Below, one piece after another: positions 50,212 through 62,695 of a stretch of 64,000 bases of DNA. The notes under the pieces were generated by a model. The model did not search any database. It saw only the letters and a program-made list of their open reading frames with translations, and was not told where the DNA came from. Numbering within the stretch: position 1 is the stretch's first letter; the number at the start of each line of letters is the position of its first letter. Source of the DNA: Halorubrum sp. Atlit-26R. Lineage in GTDB: Archaea; Halobacteriota; Halobacteria; Halobacteriales; Haloferacaceae. Where the stretch lies: assembly GCF_003666015.1 (NCBI RefSeq), contig NZ_QPLT01000009.1, positions 107,546 through 171,545 on the forward strand, read 5' to 3'. The translations under genes and the position numbers were made by a program.

Positions 50212-51537
50212 ATGAGAGAACGGACGCGTCGCGACCTGCTCCGCGTCGCCGGCGGCGTCGGCGTCGCGGGACTCGCTGGCTGTAGCTCGCTCGGCGGCGA
50301 CTCGTCGGGCGACGGTGACTCGCCCGCCGCCGGCGCCGGATCGGGGTTCGACGAGGTCGACCTGCCGCTGGACCTCGACGCCCGACCGCAGTCGTCGGAC
50401 GGACTCGCGTCGCAGTTCCGGCAGGGGCTCCGGAACCACGGCCACATCGACGCGACGATACCCGAGACCGTCGAGGTGCGGTGGTCGGTGCCGGCGAACC
50501 GCGGCGAGCACTCCGCCTCGAAGGGCAGTCCGATACCGACGCCGGCGGGCGACATGCTCGTCGCCGACGACACGGGCCGGATCCAGTCGATCGCGGTCGA
50601 CGGGACGACGAACTGGGCGACGGACCTCTCCGACGCCAAGTGGGGGAGCCACGGCACCCCCGCGATCGCCGACGGCTTGGCGTACGTCGGCACCTACGAC
50701 GGCGTCGTCTCCGCGGTCTCGGTCGCGAGCGGCGAGATCGAGTGGCAGACCGACGTCGGCGACGCGGCCGCCGCCAGTCCGACGTACCACGACGGAACGC
50801 TGTACGTCGCCGTCGAGTTCTCGCCGCCGAGCGGCGCCGCCGTCGCGCTGGACGCCGAGACCGGCGACGAGGTGTGGCGCGACGGCCGGCCGACCGACCA
50901 CCCGCACTCGACCGTCGCGGTCGACCTCGACCGCGACCGCTTCCTGTTCGGGGCCAACGACGGCCGCGTCTACGCGTGGTCCCTCTCGGACCGCGAGCGC
51001 GCGTGGACCTTCGACACCGGCGGCGACGTCAAGGCGCCGATCGCGGTCAGCCGCGGGATCGCGGTGGTCCCGTCGTGGGCCGGCACCGTCACCGCCGTCG
51101 ACGTCGCCGACGGCTCCGGGATCTGGGAGTTCCAGACGGACGACTCCGTGTCGCCGTCGGCCGAGCCCGACCCGATCCGCACGGGCGGCGTCATGTGCGC
51201 GCCGGCGGTCCACGACGGCACGGTGTACGTCGGGAGCCACGACACGAACGTCTACGCGATCGACTTAGCGACCGGCGAGGAGCTGTGGTCGACCCCGACC
51301 GACGGGTGGATCACGGGGAACGTGACCGTGACGAACGGGCACGTCCTCGTCGGCTCGTACGACGAGCACCTCTACGCGCTCGACCGCGGGGACGGCTCGG
51401 TGACCTGGGCGGTCGAGGGCAACGGCGAGGTGACCAGCGCGCCGTTCGTCACCGACGACGGGGTCTACTACACCGAGCGCGCCCCGGAGGACACCGACGA
51501 ACCCGGCATGTGCTACCGGCTCGCCGCGCCGGAGTGA
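50212..51537 (+). CDS. PQQ-type beta-propeller lipoprotein (Tat-exported)
   Basis: A 441-residue secreted protein. The N-terminus RTRRDLLRVAGGVGVAGLAGC is a twin-arginine signal with a lipobox, so Cys is lipidated and the domain faces outside. The rest is made of PQQ-enzyme-like repeats with the W-docking pattern (LDAETGDEVWRDG, IDLATGEELWSTP, LDRGDGSVTWAVEG), enough for a six- to eight-blade propeller. No catalytic PQQ or metal motif stands out, so a scaffold or BamB-like role is more likely than a dehydrogenase. Start ATG at 50212 follows GATTTTTATCC (TATA) by about 25 bases. Confidence 0.88.
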   Translation: MRERTRRDLLRVAGGVGVAGLAGCSSLGGDSSGDGDSPAAGAGSGFDEVDLPLDLDARPQSSDGLASQFRQGLRNHGHIDATIPETVEVRWSVPANRGEHSASKGSPIPTPAGDMLVADDTGRIQSIAVDGTTNWATDLSDAKWGSHGTPAIADGLAYVGTYDGVVSAVSVASGEIEWQTDVGDAAAASPTYHDGTLYVAVEFSPPSGAAVALDAETGDEVWRDGRPTDHPHSTVAVDLDRDRFLFGANDGRVYAWSLSDRERAWTFDTGGDVKAPIAVSRGIAVVPSWAGTVTAVDVADGSGIWEFQTDDSVSPSAEPDPIRTGGVMCAPAVHDGTVYVGSHDTNVYAIDLATGEELWSTPTDGWITGNVTVTNGHVLVGSYDEHLYALDRGDGSVTWAVEGNGEVTSAPFVTDDGVYYTERAPEDTDEPGMCYRLAAPE

Positions 51538-51647
51538 GCCGACCGCCACGCTATCGGGCGGTCGGGCGGTCTCGGCGGAGAGTCACGAACGTCCACCCGA
51601 AACGGAGGGTCCGAAACGGTTTTGCCGGCCCCTGACGGACGGTCGAT

Positions 51648-53303
51648 ATGCCAGCAGATCCCGACACGGGGTACGACCCCTCGCTGGGTCGGAAGTTCGT
51701 GTTCGTCACGGGCGGAGTGATGTCCGGGCTGGGCAAGGGCATCACGGCCGCCAGCACCGGGCGCCTCCTCGCCAACGCGGGCTTCGACGTGACCGCCGTC
51801 AAGGTGGACCCCTACCTCAACGTCGACGCCGGGACGATGAACCCGTACGAGCACGGCGAGGTGTACGTCCTCAAGGACGGCGGCGAGGTCGACCTCGACC
51901 TGGGCAACTACGAGCGCTTCCTCGGCACCGACATGACGTTCGACCACAACGTCACCACGGGGAAGACGTACCAGCACGTCATCGAGCGCGAGCGCGCCGG
52001 CGACTACCTCGGCAAGACCGTCCAGATCATCCCGCACGTCACCGACGACATCAAGCGCCGCATCCGGGAGGCCGCCGAGGGCTCCGACGTCTGCCTCGTC
52101 GAGATCGGCGGGACGGTCGGCGACATCGAGTCGATGCCGTTCCTCGAGGCGCTCCGCCAGTTCGCGCACGAGGAGGACGACGAGGACATCCTCTTCACCC
52201 ACGTCACGCTCGTCCCCTACTCGAAGAACGGCGAGCAGAAGACGAAGCCGACCCAGCACTCCGTGAAGGAGCTGCGCTCGATCGGGCTCCAGCCGGACAT
52301 CCTCGTCGGCCGTTCCGAGGACCGACTCGACCCGGAGACGAAAGAGAAGATCGCCTTATTCTGCGACGTGCCCACGGACGCCGTCTTCTCGAACCCCGAC
52401 GTCGAGGACATCTACCACGTCCCGCTGATGGTCGAAGACGAGGGGCTCGACGAGTACGTGATGGAGCGGCTCGGCCTCGTCGACGAGGCGCTCCCGAAGG
52501 AAGAGCGCTCGACCGAGTGGCGCGACTTGGTCACCCGCGACCGCGACGAGGAGATCGACGTGGCCCTGGTCGGCAAGTACGCGCTCGAGGACGCCTACAT
52601 GTCGATCCACGAGGCGCTGAAACACGCCGGCATCCAGACCGGCACCGAGGTGAACGTGCTGTGGGTCGACGCCGACGAGACGCGGGAGGAGCACGAACAG
52701 CGGCTCGCCGAGGCCGACGCCGTCGTCGTCCCCGGCGGGTTCGGCTCCCGCGGCACGGACGGGAAGGTCGAGGCGGTCCGCTACGCCCGCGAGAACGACG
52801 TGCCGTTCCTCGGGCTCTGCTTGGGCTTCCAGATGGCCGTCGTCGAACACGCGCGCAACGTCCTCGGGCTCGACGGGGCGCACTCCGCGGAGATCGACCC
52901 CGACACGCCCCACCCCGTCATCGACCTCCTCCCCGAGCAGTACGAGACGGAGGACATGGGCGGGACGATGCGGCTCGGCGCCCACGAGACCGACATCGAG
53001 CCCGGCACGCTCGCCGCGGACGTGTACGGCGCCGACTCCTGTACGGAGCGCCACCGCCACCGCTACGAGGTGAACCCCGAGTACATCGACGCCTTGGAGG
53101 CCGACGGGCTCGTCTTCTCCGGGCGCGCCGACAACCGGATGGAGATCCTCGAACGCCCGGACCACCCGTTCTTCTTCGGGACGCAGGCGCACCCCGAGTT
53201 CCGGTCGCGCCCGGACCGCGCGAGCCCCCCCTTCGTCTCGCTCGTCGAGGCGGCGCTGGGATCGACGGACACAACCGAGCGGAACGCGGACGTGAGGCTA
53301 TAG
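51648..53303 (+). CDS. pyrG: CTP synthase
   Basis: A 551-residue CTP synthase. The amidoligase domain begins [20 protein letters not shown] and includes [25 protein letters not shown] and [13 protein letters not shown]. The glutaminase domain starts near residue 300 with PGGFGSRG, the nucleophile Cys in GLCLGFQ, and the His/Glu pair near the end (THPEF-like [10 protein letters not shown]). It makes CTP from UTP with glutamine. It is followed by guaAb with no gap, so pyrimidine and purine glutamine-dependent steps share an operon. Confidence 0.97.
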   Translation: MPADPDTGYDPSLGRKFVFVTGGVMSGLGKGITAASTGRLLANAGFDVTAVKVDPYLNVDAGTMNPYEHGEVYVLKDGGEVDLDLGNYERFLGTDMTFDHNVTTGKTYQHVIERERAGDYLGKTVQIIPHVTDDIKRRIREAAEGSDVCLVEIGGTVGDIESMPFLEALRQFAHEEDDEDILFTHVTLVPYSKNGEQKTKPTQHSVKELRSIGLQPDILVGRSEDRLDPETKEKIALFCDVPTDAVFSNPDVEDIYHVPLMVEDEGLDEYVMERLGLVDEALPKEERSTEWRDLVTRDRDEEIDVALVGKYALEDAYMSIHEALKHAGIQTGTEVNVLWVDADETREEHEQRLAEADAVVVPGGFGSRGTDGKVEAVRYARENDVPFLGLCLGFQMAVVEHARNVLGLDGAHSAEIDPDTPHPVIDLLPEQYETEDMGGTMRLGAHETDIEPGTLAADVYGADSCTERHRHRYEVNPEYIDALEADGLVFSGRADNRMEILERPDHPFFFGTQAHPEFRSRPDRASPPFVSLVEAALGSTDTTERNADVRL

Positions 53304-54221
53304 ATGGTCGAGACGGAGGCATTCATCGCGGAGGCGAAAGCGGAGATCCGGGAGGCGATCGGCGACGCGAACGCCGTGATCGCCCTCTCGGGCGGCGTCG
53401 ACTCCTCGGTCGCGGCGACGCTCGCGTACGAGGCGGTCGGCGACCAGCTCACCCCCGTCTACGTCGACACGGGGCTGATGCGGAAGGGCGAGACCGAAGA
53501 GATCCGCGACACGTTCGACTTCATGGAGTCGCTGCGGGTGATCGAGGCGCAGGACCGGTTCTTCGACCGGCTCGCCGGCGTCACCGACCCCGAGGAGAAG
53601 CGCCACGTCATCGGCGAGGGGTTCATCGACGAGTTCGAGACGGTCGCGCGCGACGTGGGCGCCGACTTCCTCGTCCAGGGGACGATCTACCCCGACCGCA
53701 TCGAGTCGGAGGGGAACATCAAGTCGCACCACAACGTCGGCGGGCTCCCCGAGGTCGTCGACTTCGAAGGGATCGTCGAACCGGTCCGCGACCTCTACAA
53801 GGACGAGGTGCGCGAGGTCGCCCGCGCGCTCGGACTCGAGGAGATCATCTCCGAGCGCATGCCGTTCCCCGGTCCCGGGCTCGCCGTCCGGATCGTCGGC
53901 GAGGTGACCCCGGAGAAGGCCGCGGTCGCCCGCGAGGCGACCCACGTCGTCGAGGAGGAGCTGGAGGAGTACGACCCGTGGCAGGCGTTCGCCGCGGTCC
54001 TCGGCAAGGCGACGGGAGTGAAAGGCGACAACCGCGTCCACGGCTGGGTCGTCGCCGTGCGCTCCGTCGAGAGCCGCGACGGGATGACCGCCCGCGCGCA
54101 GGAGCTCGACTGGAGCACGCTCCAGCGGATCCAGAGCCGGATCACGGGCGAGAACGAGAACGTGGCGCGCGTCGTCTACGACGTGACCCACAAGCCGCCC
54201 GCGACGATCGAGTACGAGTGA
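53304..54221 (+). CDS. guaAb: GMP synthase subunit B (ATP pyrophosphatase)
   Basis: A 305-residue subunit with the PP-loop SGGVDSS at 29-35 and the C-terminal dimerisation domain ([28 protein letters not shown]). In archaea GMP synthase is split into glutaminase (A) and synthetase (B) subunits; the A subunit is not in this window. It starts immediately after pyrG and its stop overlaps the next start (TGATG). Confidence 0.96.
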   Translation: MVETEAFIAEAKAEIREAIGDANAVIALSGGVDSSVAATLAYEAVGDQLTPVYVDTGLMRKGETEEIRDTFDFMESLRVIEAQDRFFDRLAGVTDPEEKRHVIGEGFIDEFETVARDVGADFLVQGTIYPDRIESEGNIKSHHNVGGLPEVVDFEGIVEPVRDLYKDEVREVARALGLEEIISERMPFPGPGLAVRIVGEVTPEKAAVAREATHVVEEELEEYDPWQAFAAVLGKATGVKGDNRVHGWVVAVRSVESRDGMTARAQELDWSTLQRIQSRITGENENVARVVYDVTHKPPATIEYE

Positions 54222-54604
54222 TGGCGGGAGCTCCCGTCCGCCCCGACGGCGGTCGCGCCGAGGGGGAAATCGCGATCGTCGCCGGCCCCGACGAGCACGG
54301 CCTCGGCGAGGAGCTGGCCGCGCTCGGCGTCGAGATCCGCCGGATCGAGGGGCTCGTCACGGCGGCGAAGCTGGAGGACGCCGGCGTCGCCGACGCCGAC
54401 CTGTTCGTCCTCACCGACGTCGAGGAGGCCACCGGCATCCCGGTCGCGAAGGAACTGAACCCCGACGTCCGGATCGTCACGTACGCGGGCCGGTCGCTGC
54501 CGGAGTTCGTCGCGACCGTCGCCGACCTCGCGGTCGACCCCGACCTGCTCGACGCAGCGACGGTCGCCGAGGAGCTGCTGTCCGACGACGACGGCGAGCC
54601 GTGA
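54221..54604 (+). CDS. Small receiver-like protein in the pyrG-guaAb operon
   Basis: A 127-residue acidic protein starting at ATG 54221. The alternation of beta strands and helices (EIAIVAGPDEHGLGEELAALGVEI, FVLTDVEEATGIPVAKELNPDVRIVTYA) suggests a Rossmann/receiver-like fold but without a clear phosphoacceptor. In some annotations similar proteins are called CTP synthetase only because of the neighbour. Its stop overlaps the next GTG start (GTGA). Confidence 0.7.
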   Translation: MAGAPVRPDGGRAEGEIAIVAGPDEHGLGEELAALGVEIRRIEGLVTAAKLEDAGVADADLFVLTDVEEATGIPVAKELNPDVRIVTYAGRSLPEFVATVADLAVDPDLLDAATVAEELLSDDDGEP

Positions 54605-54936
54605 GCGGGGAGGACGACTCGACGGCGGCCGAGGAGGGCGACGGGGACGCGGCCCGAGACGACGCGTCCGACGACGCCCCCGCGACCGTCCCGGTCACCC
54701 TCTACACCCGCGAGGACTGCTCGCTCTGTGTCGTCGCCCGCGAGACGATCGAGTCGGTCGCGGCCGACCTCGACGGCGTACGGGTCGACCTCGACGTGAT
54801 CGACGTCGACACCGACCCCGAACTGGCCGAGGAGTACGGCGAGCGCGTCCCGTACGTGCTGGTCGACGGCCACCCGGCGTTCAAGTACGAGGTCGACGAG
54901 CGAGAGTTGCGTCTGAAGCTGTTGGCGGCGACCTGA
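54601..54936 (+). CDS. Glutaredoxin-like thioredoxin-fold protein
   Basis: A 111-residue protein with a GTG start coupled to the previous stop. After an acidic 30-residue leader, the fold TLYTREDCSLCVVARETI carries the redox CSLC, with the cis-Pro in RVPYVLVDG. The pattern matches the glutaredoxin-like DUF836 family. A cytoplasmic thiol-disulphide role is expected. Confidence 0.82.
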   Translation: MSGEDDSTAAEEGDGDAARDDASDDAPATVPVTLYTREDCSLCVVARETIESVAADLDGVRVDLDVIDVDTDPELAEEYGERVPYVLVDGHPAFKYEVDERELRLKLLAAT

Positions 54937-55050
54937 CGCGGTCGGCGCCCGCGCCCCGCCCGCGATTCGCCCGCGCCCCGCCCACCATCACCCGCGATCT
55001 CTCCTACCGCGACCCGACCCTTTAGGTTCGTGTCCCTCCCTCTGATTAGC

Positions 55051-56250
55051 ATGGCAAAAGGAGGCACACACCTGTTCACCGGCGGTCGAGTCGCGGACGC
55101 GGACGGAACCCGGCGGGCCGACGTGGCCGTCGTCGACGGCGAGATCGCGGCGGTCGGCGACCCGGAGGCGGCCGCGAACGCGGTCGCGGACGTTCCGGAC
55201 GAGGAGATCGACCGCGTCGACGCGAGCGGCCGCGTCGTCGCGCCCGGGCTGATCGACGCGCACGTCCACGCCATGATGGACGGGCGTCCGGACGTCTCGA
55301 CCGCGGTGTCCGACAGCGACTACACCGCGAGCTACCGGGCCGCGAGCAACCTCGAAGCCGCCGTCGAGGCCGGCGTCACGACCATCCGAGACCTCGGGAG
55401 CCGCGGGACGCTCGCGCTCGACGCGGGCGAGGCGGTCGCGGCGGGCGATATCCCGGGCCCGCGCGTCCTCGCGTGCGGCCGCAACGTGATCATGACCGGC
55501 GGCCACGGCAACTGGTTCGGCCGCGAGGCCGACGGCCCCGCGGAGGTGCGGAAGGCGGCCCGCGAGCAGCTGAAAGCGGGTGCGGACGTGCTCAAGTGTA
55601 TGGCCACCGGCGGCGTCCTCACCGAGGGCGCGGTGACGGGCGCGCCCGAACTGACGCCCGAGGAGCTGGCCGCGTTCACCGACGCGGCCGCGCCGACCGA
55701 CACGCCGACCGGGGCCCACGCCCACGGCGAGGAGGGCATTAAGAACGCCGTTGAGGCCGGCATCTCCAGTATCGAACACGGGACGTTCATGGACCGCGAG
55801 GCGGCCGAGATGATGGCCGAGCGCGGCACCTACTGGGTGCCGACCGCAAGCGCGCTCCGCGGGATCGTCGACAACGGCGTCGAGGCCGGAATCCCCGAGG
55901 ACGCCGTCGCGAAGGCGGAGGACGCCGCGAACCGCTTCGAGGACGCGTGGAACCACGCGCTTGACGCCGGCGTCCCCATCGCGATGGGCACCGACGCGGG
56001 CACGCCGTTCAACTTCTTCGAAGAGATTCCGCAGGAGATGGCCCACATGGTCGACTACGGGCTCTCGCCGGAGCGGGCGCTGGAGGCCGCGACGGTCAAC
56101 GCCGCCGACCTGCTGGGGCTTGACGACGTCGGCCGGGTCGAAGAGGGGTATGTGGCGGATCTGGTCGTCCTCGACGCCGACCCCACGGAGGACGTGACGG
56201 CGTGGCAGGATCCCGAGGCGGTGTTCGCGCGCGGCGAGCGCGTAGAATAG
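55051..56250 (+). CDS. Metal-dependent amidohydrolase
   Basis: A 399-residue amidohydrolase-superfamily enzyme from ATG 55051. Metal ligands include GLIDAHVH (HxH), the central Lys in VLKCMATGG, the HAHG pair and the final Asp in MGTDAGTP. The N- and C-terminal strands form the small beta-sandwich (VVDGEIAAVGD; VADLVVLDADPTEDV). The nearest family is the imidazolonepropionase-like/Xaa-Pro dipeptidase group; the substrate is unknown. Confidence 0.9.
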   Translation: MAKGGTHLFTGGRVADADGTRRADVAVVDGEIAAVGDPEAAANAVADVPDEEIDRVDASGRVVAPGLIDAHVHAMMDGRPDVSTAVSDSDYTASYRAASNLEAAVEAGVTTIRDLGSRGTLALDAGEAVAAGDIPGPRVLACGRNVIMTGGHGNWFGREADGPAEVRKAAREQLKAGADVLKCMATGGVLTEGAVTGAPELTPEELAAFTDAAAPTDTPTGAHAHGEEGIKNAVEAGISSIEHGTFMDREAAEMMAERGTYWVPTASALRGIVDNGVEAGIPEDAVAKAEDAANRFEDAWNHALDAGVPIAMGTDAGTPFNFFEEIPQEMAHMVDYGLSPERALEAATVNAADLLGLDDVGRVEEGYVADLVVLDADPTEDVTAWQDPEAVFARGERVE

Positions 56251-59020
<2,770 letters not shown>

Positions 59021-59069
59021 CGACGGCGCGGCCGCTGCGCGGTCGAGTCGCTGGCGCGGTCGAGTCGCA

Positions 59070-59100
59070 GGAAAAAAAAAACCGCTCGGAAAAACGGGTC
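59070..59100 (-). terminator. Poly-T terminator of the gntP-type gene
   Basis: On the minus strand the sequence just after the permease stop contains T5 and then T10 (ten A on the plus strand at 59072-59081), the usual signal for archaeal termination. On the plus strand, after ligA, it is a run of A and would not terminate. Confidence 0.6.
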
Positions 59101-59107
59101 GCTCGCC

Positions 59108-60523
59108 TCAGGCGAGCGGGAGGACCGTCGACAGGATCAGCACGGTGATCAGCCCGGTCACCGAGATGATCGTCGTGAGCGCGGTCCACGTCTGGAGCGT
59201 CTCCCGCTTGGTGAGCCCGCCGATCTCGCTGACGAGCCAGAAGCCGGAGTCGTTGAACCACGAGAAGATGTTCCCGCCGGCGCCGATGACCATCACCAGG
59301 TACGCCGGGTGAACGGTCAGCTGTCCGGTGAGCGGCGCCATGATCCCCGCGGCGGTCAACATCGCGGCCGTGGCCGACCCCTGCGCGATGCGGACGATCG
59401 CGGCGATGAGCCAGGCCGTAACGAGCAGGCCGATGCCGACCTCCTGAAGCGCGTTGGCCAAGTAGTCACCGATGCCGGACGCGGCGAGCAGCGCGCCGAA
59501 CGCCCCGCCGGCCGCCGTGATCGCGGCGATGTTCCCGCCGCTTTTCAGCGCCTCGGTGAGCTCGTCGCTCCACTCGCTCCGGGTCATCGCCTCGTAGCGG
59601 TAGAACGTGTACGCGGCCGCGAGCGCGGCGATAGTCAGCGCGACGTTCTTGTTGCCGAGGAAGTCCGTGATCGGCTGAAGCGAGGCGAGCGCCGGAAGGA
59701 CCTCTTGGAAGGTGTTGACGGCCGTCGAGGACGCGATCAGCAGCACCGCCAGCAGGATCGGCGCCAGCGATTCGAGCACGCCCGGCAGCTCGCTGGTCGG
59801 CCGGTCGGCGACCTCCTGGAGCTCCTCCGTCGACGTCGACATCGTGTCCCGCAGCGGGATGTCGAGCCGGCTGTTGATCCAGCGCCCGTACACGAGCCCC
59901 GAGACGACGGCGGCCGGAATCGCGACGGCCAGCCCGACGAGGATCGTCGTCCCGAGGTTGCTCCCGATCTCGGCGGCGACCGCGAGCGGGCCCGGCGTGG
60001 GCGGGACGAACACGTGCGTCGTCGCCGCACCCGCACCGACGACGACGATGAACAGCGTGTAGTCGCGGCCGACGCGCGCCCGCATCGAACGCGCGAGCGG
60101 CGCCATCAGGTAGAACACGCTGTCGAAGAACACCGGGATCGCCAGCACCGAACTGCTTCCGAGCAGCGCCACGTCGGAGTTGCTCTCGCCGAGGAGGTTC
60201 TGGAACCCGCGGACGACCCGTTGGGCCGCACCGCTCTCTAACATCCCCTTGCCGATGACCGCCGCCATGAGGATCGGGATGCCGATCCCCGCCATCCCGT
60301 TCCCGAACGCCGTCGCGACCTGGCTTCCGGCGTCGGCGGCGGTGAAGTCGGCGACGAAGATTGTGTTCACCACGCCGACCAGGAACGCCGAGATGATCAG
60401 CCCGATGAACGCCGGGAGGTCCAGCCACACGAGCAGCGCGACGACGATTATCAGTCCAATTATGAAAGTTAGTAGCGGACTATGCGAGAACTCGATAGCT
60501 GACTGAAGCGGTATCGGAGCCAT
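59108..60523 (-). CDS. GntP-family gluconate/sugar-acid permease
   Basis: A 471-residue membrane protein with about 12-14 helices. The GntP family pattern is clear (AAVIGKGMLESGAAQRVVRG, then VFVPPTPGPLAVAAEIG, QGSATAAMLTAAG and ISWFNDSGFWLVSEIGGLTKRETLQTW). These are proton-coupled importers of gluconate or related acids. ATG at 60523 is preferred since a TATA-like GATTTAAATG lies about 28 bases upstream. It may feed the sugar-acid cluster at 9-13 kb, but they are 46 kb apart. Confidence 0.9.
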   Translation of the reverse strand: MAPIPLQSAIEFSHSPLLTFIIGLIIVVALLVWLDLPAFIGLIISAFLVGVVNTIFVADFTAADAGSQVATAFGNGMAGIGIPILMAAVIGKGMLESGAAQRVVRGFQNLLGESNSDVALLGSSSVLAIPVFFDSVFYLMAPLARSMRARVGRDYTLFIVVVGAGAATTHVFVPPTPGPLAVAAEIGSNLGTTILVGLAVAIPAAVVSGLVYGRWINSRLDIPLRDTMSTSTEELQEVADRPTSELPGVLESLAPILLAVLLIASSTAVNTFQEVLPALASLQPITDFLGNKNVALTIAALAAAYTFYRYEAMTRSEWSDELTEALKSGGNIAAITAAGGAFGALLAASGIGDYLANALQEVGIGLLVTAWLIAAIVRIAQGSATAAMLTAAGIMAPLTGQLTVHPAYLVMVIGAGGNIFSWFNDSGFWLVSEIGGLTKRETLQTWTALTTIISVTGLITVLILSTVLPLA

Positions 60524-60621
60524 GCCGGTGATACTGTTCGATATTATCATTTAAATCTTTTTGCGGCCCCAAATTTGTAGGCAGAACGGCAAAAAGACCG
60601 AAAAATAGTCGATTTTTATCT

Positions 60622-60635
60622 GTGAACTAATTCAC
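60622..60635. promoter_or_regulatory. Palindrome between permease and ABC exporter
   Basis: GTGAACTAATTCAC: GTGAA and TTCAC around a 4-base centre, about 100 bases upstream of the permease start and 180 bases before the exporter. It resembles a regulator operator. The surrounding 289 bp hold no gene but several T-rich tracts. Confidence 0.4.
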
Positions 60636-60812
60636 CTCGGACGGCGAAAAGTAGTCGGGAAATCAGAAGCTAATTTTTATTACTGCTAAACGAACACTTC
60701 TGTCGGCGGAGAAATGATACGCTCACCGACATGGGCGCCGAGCGGACGGCGCCCCCGCCACCCCGCGCCTCGACCCGCAACCATTTATGAACTCACGCCG
60801 GAATCCGGAGGC

Positions 60813-61793
60813 ATGACCGCCATCGAGCTGCGGGGCGTGACCAAGGAGTTCGCCGATGTCACGGCCGTTCGCGACCTCGATCTCACCGTCGAAGACGGCG
60901 AGGTGTACGGATTCCTCGGGCCGAACGGCGCGGGCAAGTCCACCACGATCGACATGCTCTTAGACCTCGTCCGCCCGACCGCGGGGACGGTCCGCGTCCT
61001 CGGCGCCGACGTCGCGACCGAGGGGGTCGATATCCGCCGCCGGACCGGCGTGCTCCCCGACGGATTCTCGGTGTACGACCGCCTCTCCGGTCGGAAACAC
61101 GTCGAGTTCGCCGTCGAGTCGAAGGAGGCCGCCGACGACCCGGACGCGCTCCTCGACCGCGTCGGCCTCGCCGACGCGGCCGACCGCTCCGCCGGCGAGT
61201 ACTCGAAGGGGATGCGCCAGCGGCTCGCCCTCGCGATGGCGCTCGTCGGCGACCCCGACCTGCTGATCCTCGACGAGCCGTCGTCCGGCCTCGACCCGGC
61301 CGGCGCCAAGGAGATGCGCGAGATCGTCCGGACGGAGGCCGAGCGCGGCGCCACCGTCTTCTTCTCGTCGCACATCCTCGAACAGGTCGACGCCGTCTGC
61401 GACCGCGTCGGCATCCTCCGCGACGGCGAACTGGTCGCCGAGGACTCCGTCGAGGGGCTCCGCGAGGCCGTCGGCGGCGAGGAGACCCTGGAGGTCGCGG
61501 CCGCGGGCGCCGACGACGACGCGGTCGCTGCGGTCCGCGCGCTCGACGGCGTCTCCGGCGTCACCCGCGACGGCGACGAACTGGTGGTGGACTGCGCCAG
61601 CGACGCGAAGACGGACGTGATCGCCACCTTGGAGGACGCCGGCGTCGCGGTCGCCGACTTCCACACGCGCGAGGCCTCGCTGGAGGACCTCTTCTTGGCG
61701 TACACGGAGGCCGACGCGACTGAGGGTGACGCCGGTGCGGTCGCGTCCACGTCGAGCGAGGACGAACCGGCGGAAGGGGAGGTGGACCGATGA
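60813..61793 (+). CDS. ABC exporter ATP-binding protein
   Basis: A 326-residue ATPase from ATG 60813, preceded by a TATA-like CATTTATGAAC about 25 bases upstream. Walker A is GPNGAGKST, signature YSKGMRQRLALA, Walker B LLILDEPSSGLDPA, and H-loop SSHILEQ. The C-terminal 100 residues are the accessory domain seen in CcmA/NosF-type exporters. It pairs with the permease that starts in its stop codon. Confidence 0.92.
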   Translation: MTAIELRGVTKEFADVTAVRDLDLTVEDGEVYGFLGPNGAGKSTTIDMLLDLVRPTAGTVRVLGADVATEGVDIRRRTGVLPDGFSVYDRLSGRKHVEFAVESKEAADDPDALLDRVGLADAADRSAGEYSKGMRQRLALAMALVGDPDLLILDEPSSGLDPAGAKEMREIVRTEAERGATVFFSSHILEQVDAVCDRVGILRDGELVAEDSVEGLREAVGGEETLEVAAAGADDDAVAAVRALDGVSGVTRDGDELVVDCASDAKTDVIATLEDAGVAVADFHTREASLEDLFLAYTEADATEGDAGAVASTSSEDEPAEGEVDR

Positions 61794-62605
61794 GCCTCGC
61801 CGCCATCGCCCGGAAGGACTTCCAAGAGACCGTTCAGTCGCGGGGCATGATCGCCCTCGTGGTGCTGTTCTCGCTGCTCGTCTCGGCGTTCGCGTACGCC
61901 GTGCGCCCGACCGGCGAGAGCGAGCAGTTCGCCACGGAGCTACTGCTGAGCGCCTTCGTCGGCCGCTTCCTCGTCACGACGCTCATTCCCCTCGTCGGCG
62001 TCGTCGTCGGCTACAACGCGGTGAGCGGCGAGCGCGAGTCCGGCTCGCTGAAGCTCCTCCTGTCGCTGCCGCACTCGCGGGCCGACGTGGTCTTAGGGAA
62101 GGTCGCCGGCCGCGGCGCGGCGCTCGCGCTCGCGGTGTTCGCCGGGTTCCTGCTGCCCGCGCTGGTGCTGATCGCCGCGTCGGTCGTGTTCAACGCCGGC
62201 GCGTTCCTCGGGTACACCGTGTTCGCGGCCGCGCTCGGCGTCGTGTTCGTCGCCATCTCCGTGGGCTGCTCGGCCGCGTCCTCCACTCAGCGCCGGGCGC
62301 TCATCGGGGGCGTCGCGATATACGTCCTCTTCGTCCTGCTGTGGGGCCCCCTCACCGGCCAGCTGGTGGGCGCCGTCGGGCCGGTCGTCGACGCGCTGCC
62401 CGTGTCCGCGGCTCAGGTCGACGTGTTCCTCCGGGTCTCGAACCCGACGACCGCCGTGGAGGCGCTGTCGAACGCCTTCCTCGCGGAGCAGCTGTTCACC
62501 GGCGACACCGTGAACCAGCAGCTGTCGGCGGCCGCGATGCTCGTGTTCTGGACGCTCGCGCCGCCGCTCGCCGGGCTGCTGAAGTTCGACGCGGACGACC
62601 TGTAG
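61790..62605 (+). CDS. ABC-2 type permease
   Basis: A 271-residue membrane protein with six hydrophobic helices of the ABC-2/NosY type (IARKDFQETVQSRGMIALVVLFSLLVSAFAY at the start, then SGERESGSLKLLLSLPHSRADVVLGKVAGR). The ATGA overlap with the ATPase gene shows translational coupling. It is likely the membrane half of an exporter; the substrate is unknown. Confidence 0.9.
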   Translation: MSLAAIARKDFQETVQSRGMIALVVLFSLLVSAFAYAVRPTGESEQFATELLLSAFVGRFLVTTLIPLVGVVVGYNAVSGERESGSLKLLLSLPHSRADVVLGKVAGRGAALALAVFAGFLLPALVLIAASVVFNAGAFLGYTVFAAALGVVFVAISVGCSAASSTQRRALIGGVAIYVLFVLLWGPLTGQLVGAVGPVVDALPVSAAQVDVFLRVSNPTTAVEALSNAFLAEQLFTGDTVNQQLSAAAMLVFWTLAPPLAGLLKFDADDL

Positions 62606-62695
62606 GCGCCCCCGTCGTAGAGCTTTTCGGGCCGATGCGCGCGGGTCGACGGGCGCAACAATAGCTACAAACGCTCGCACGAATAGCCTGTGCGT

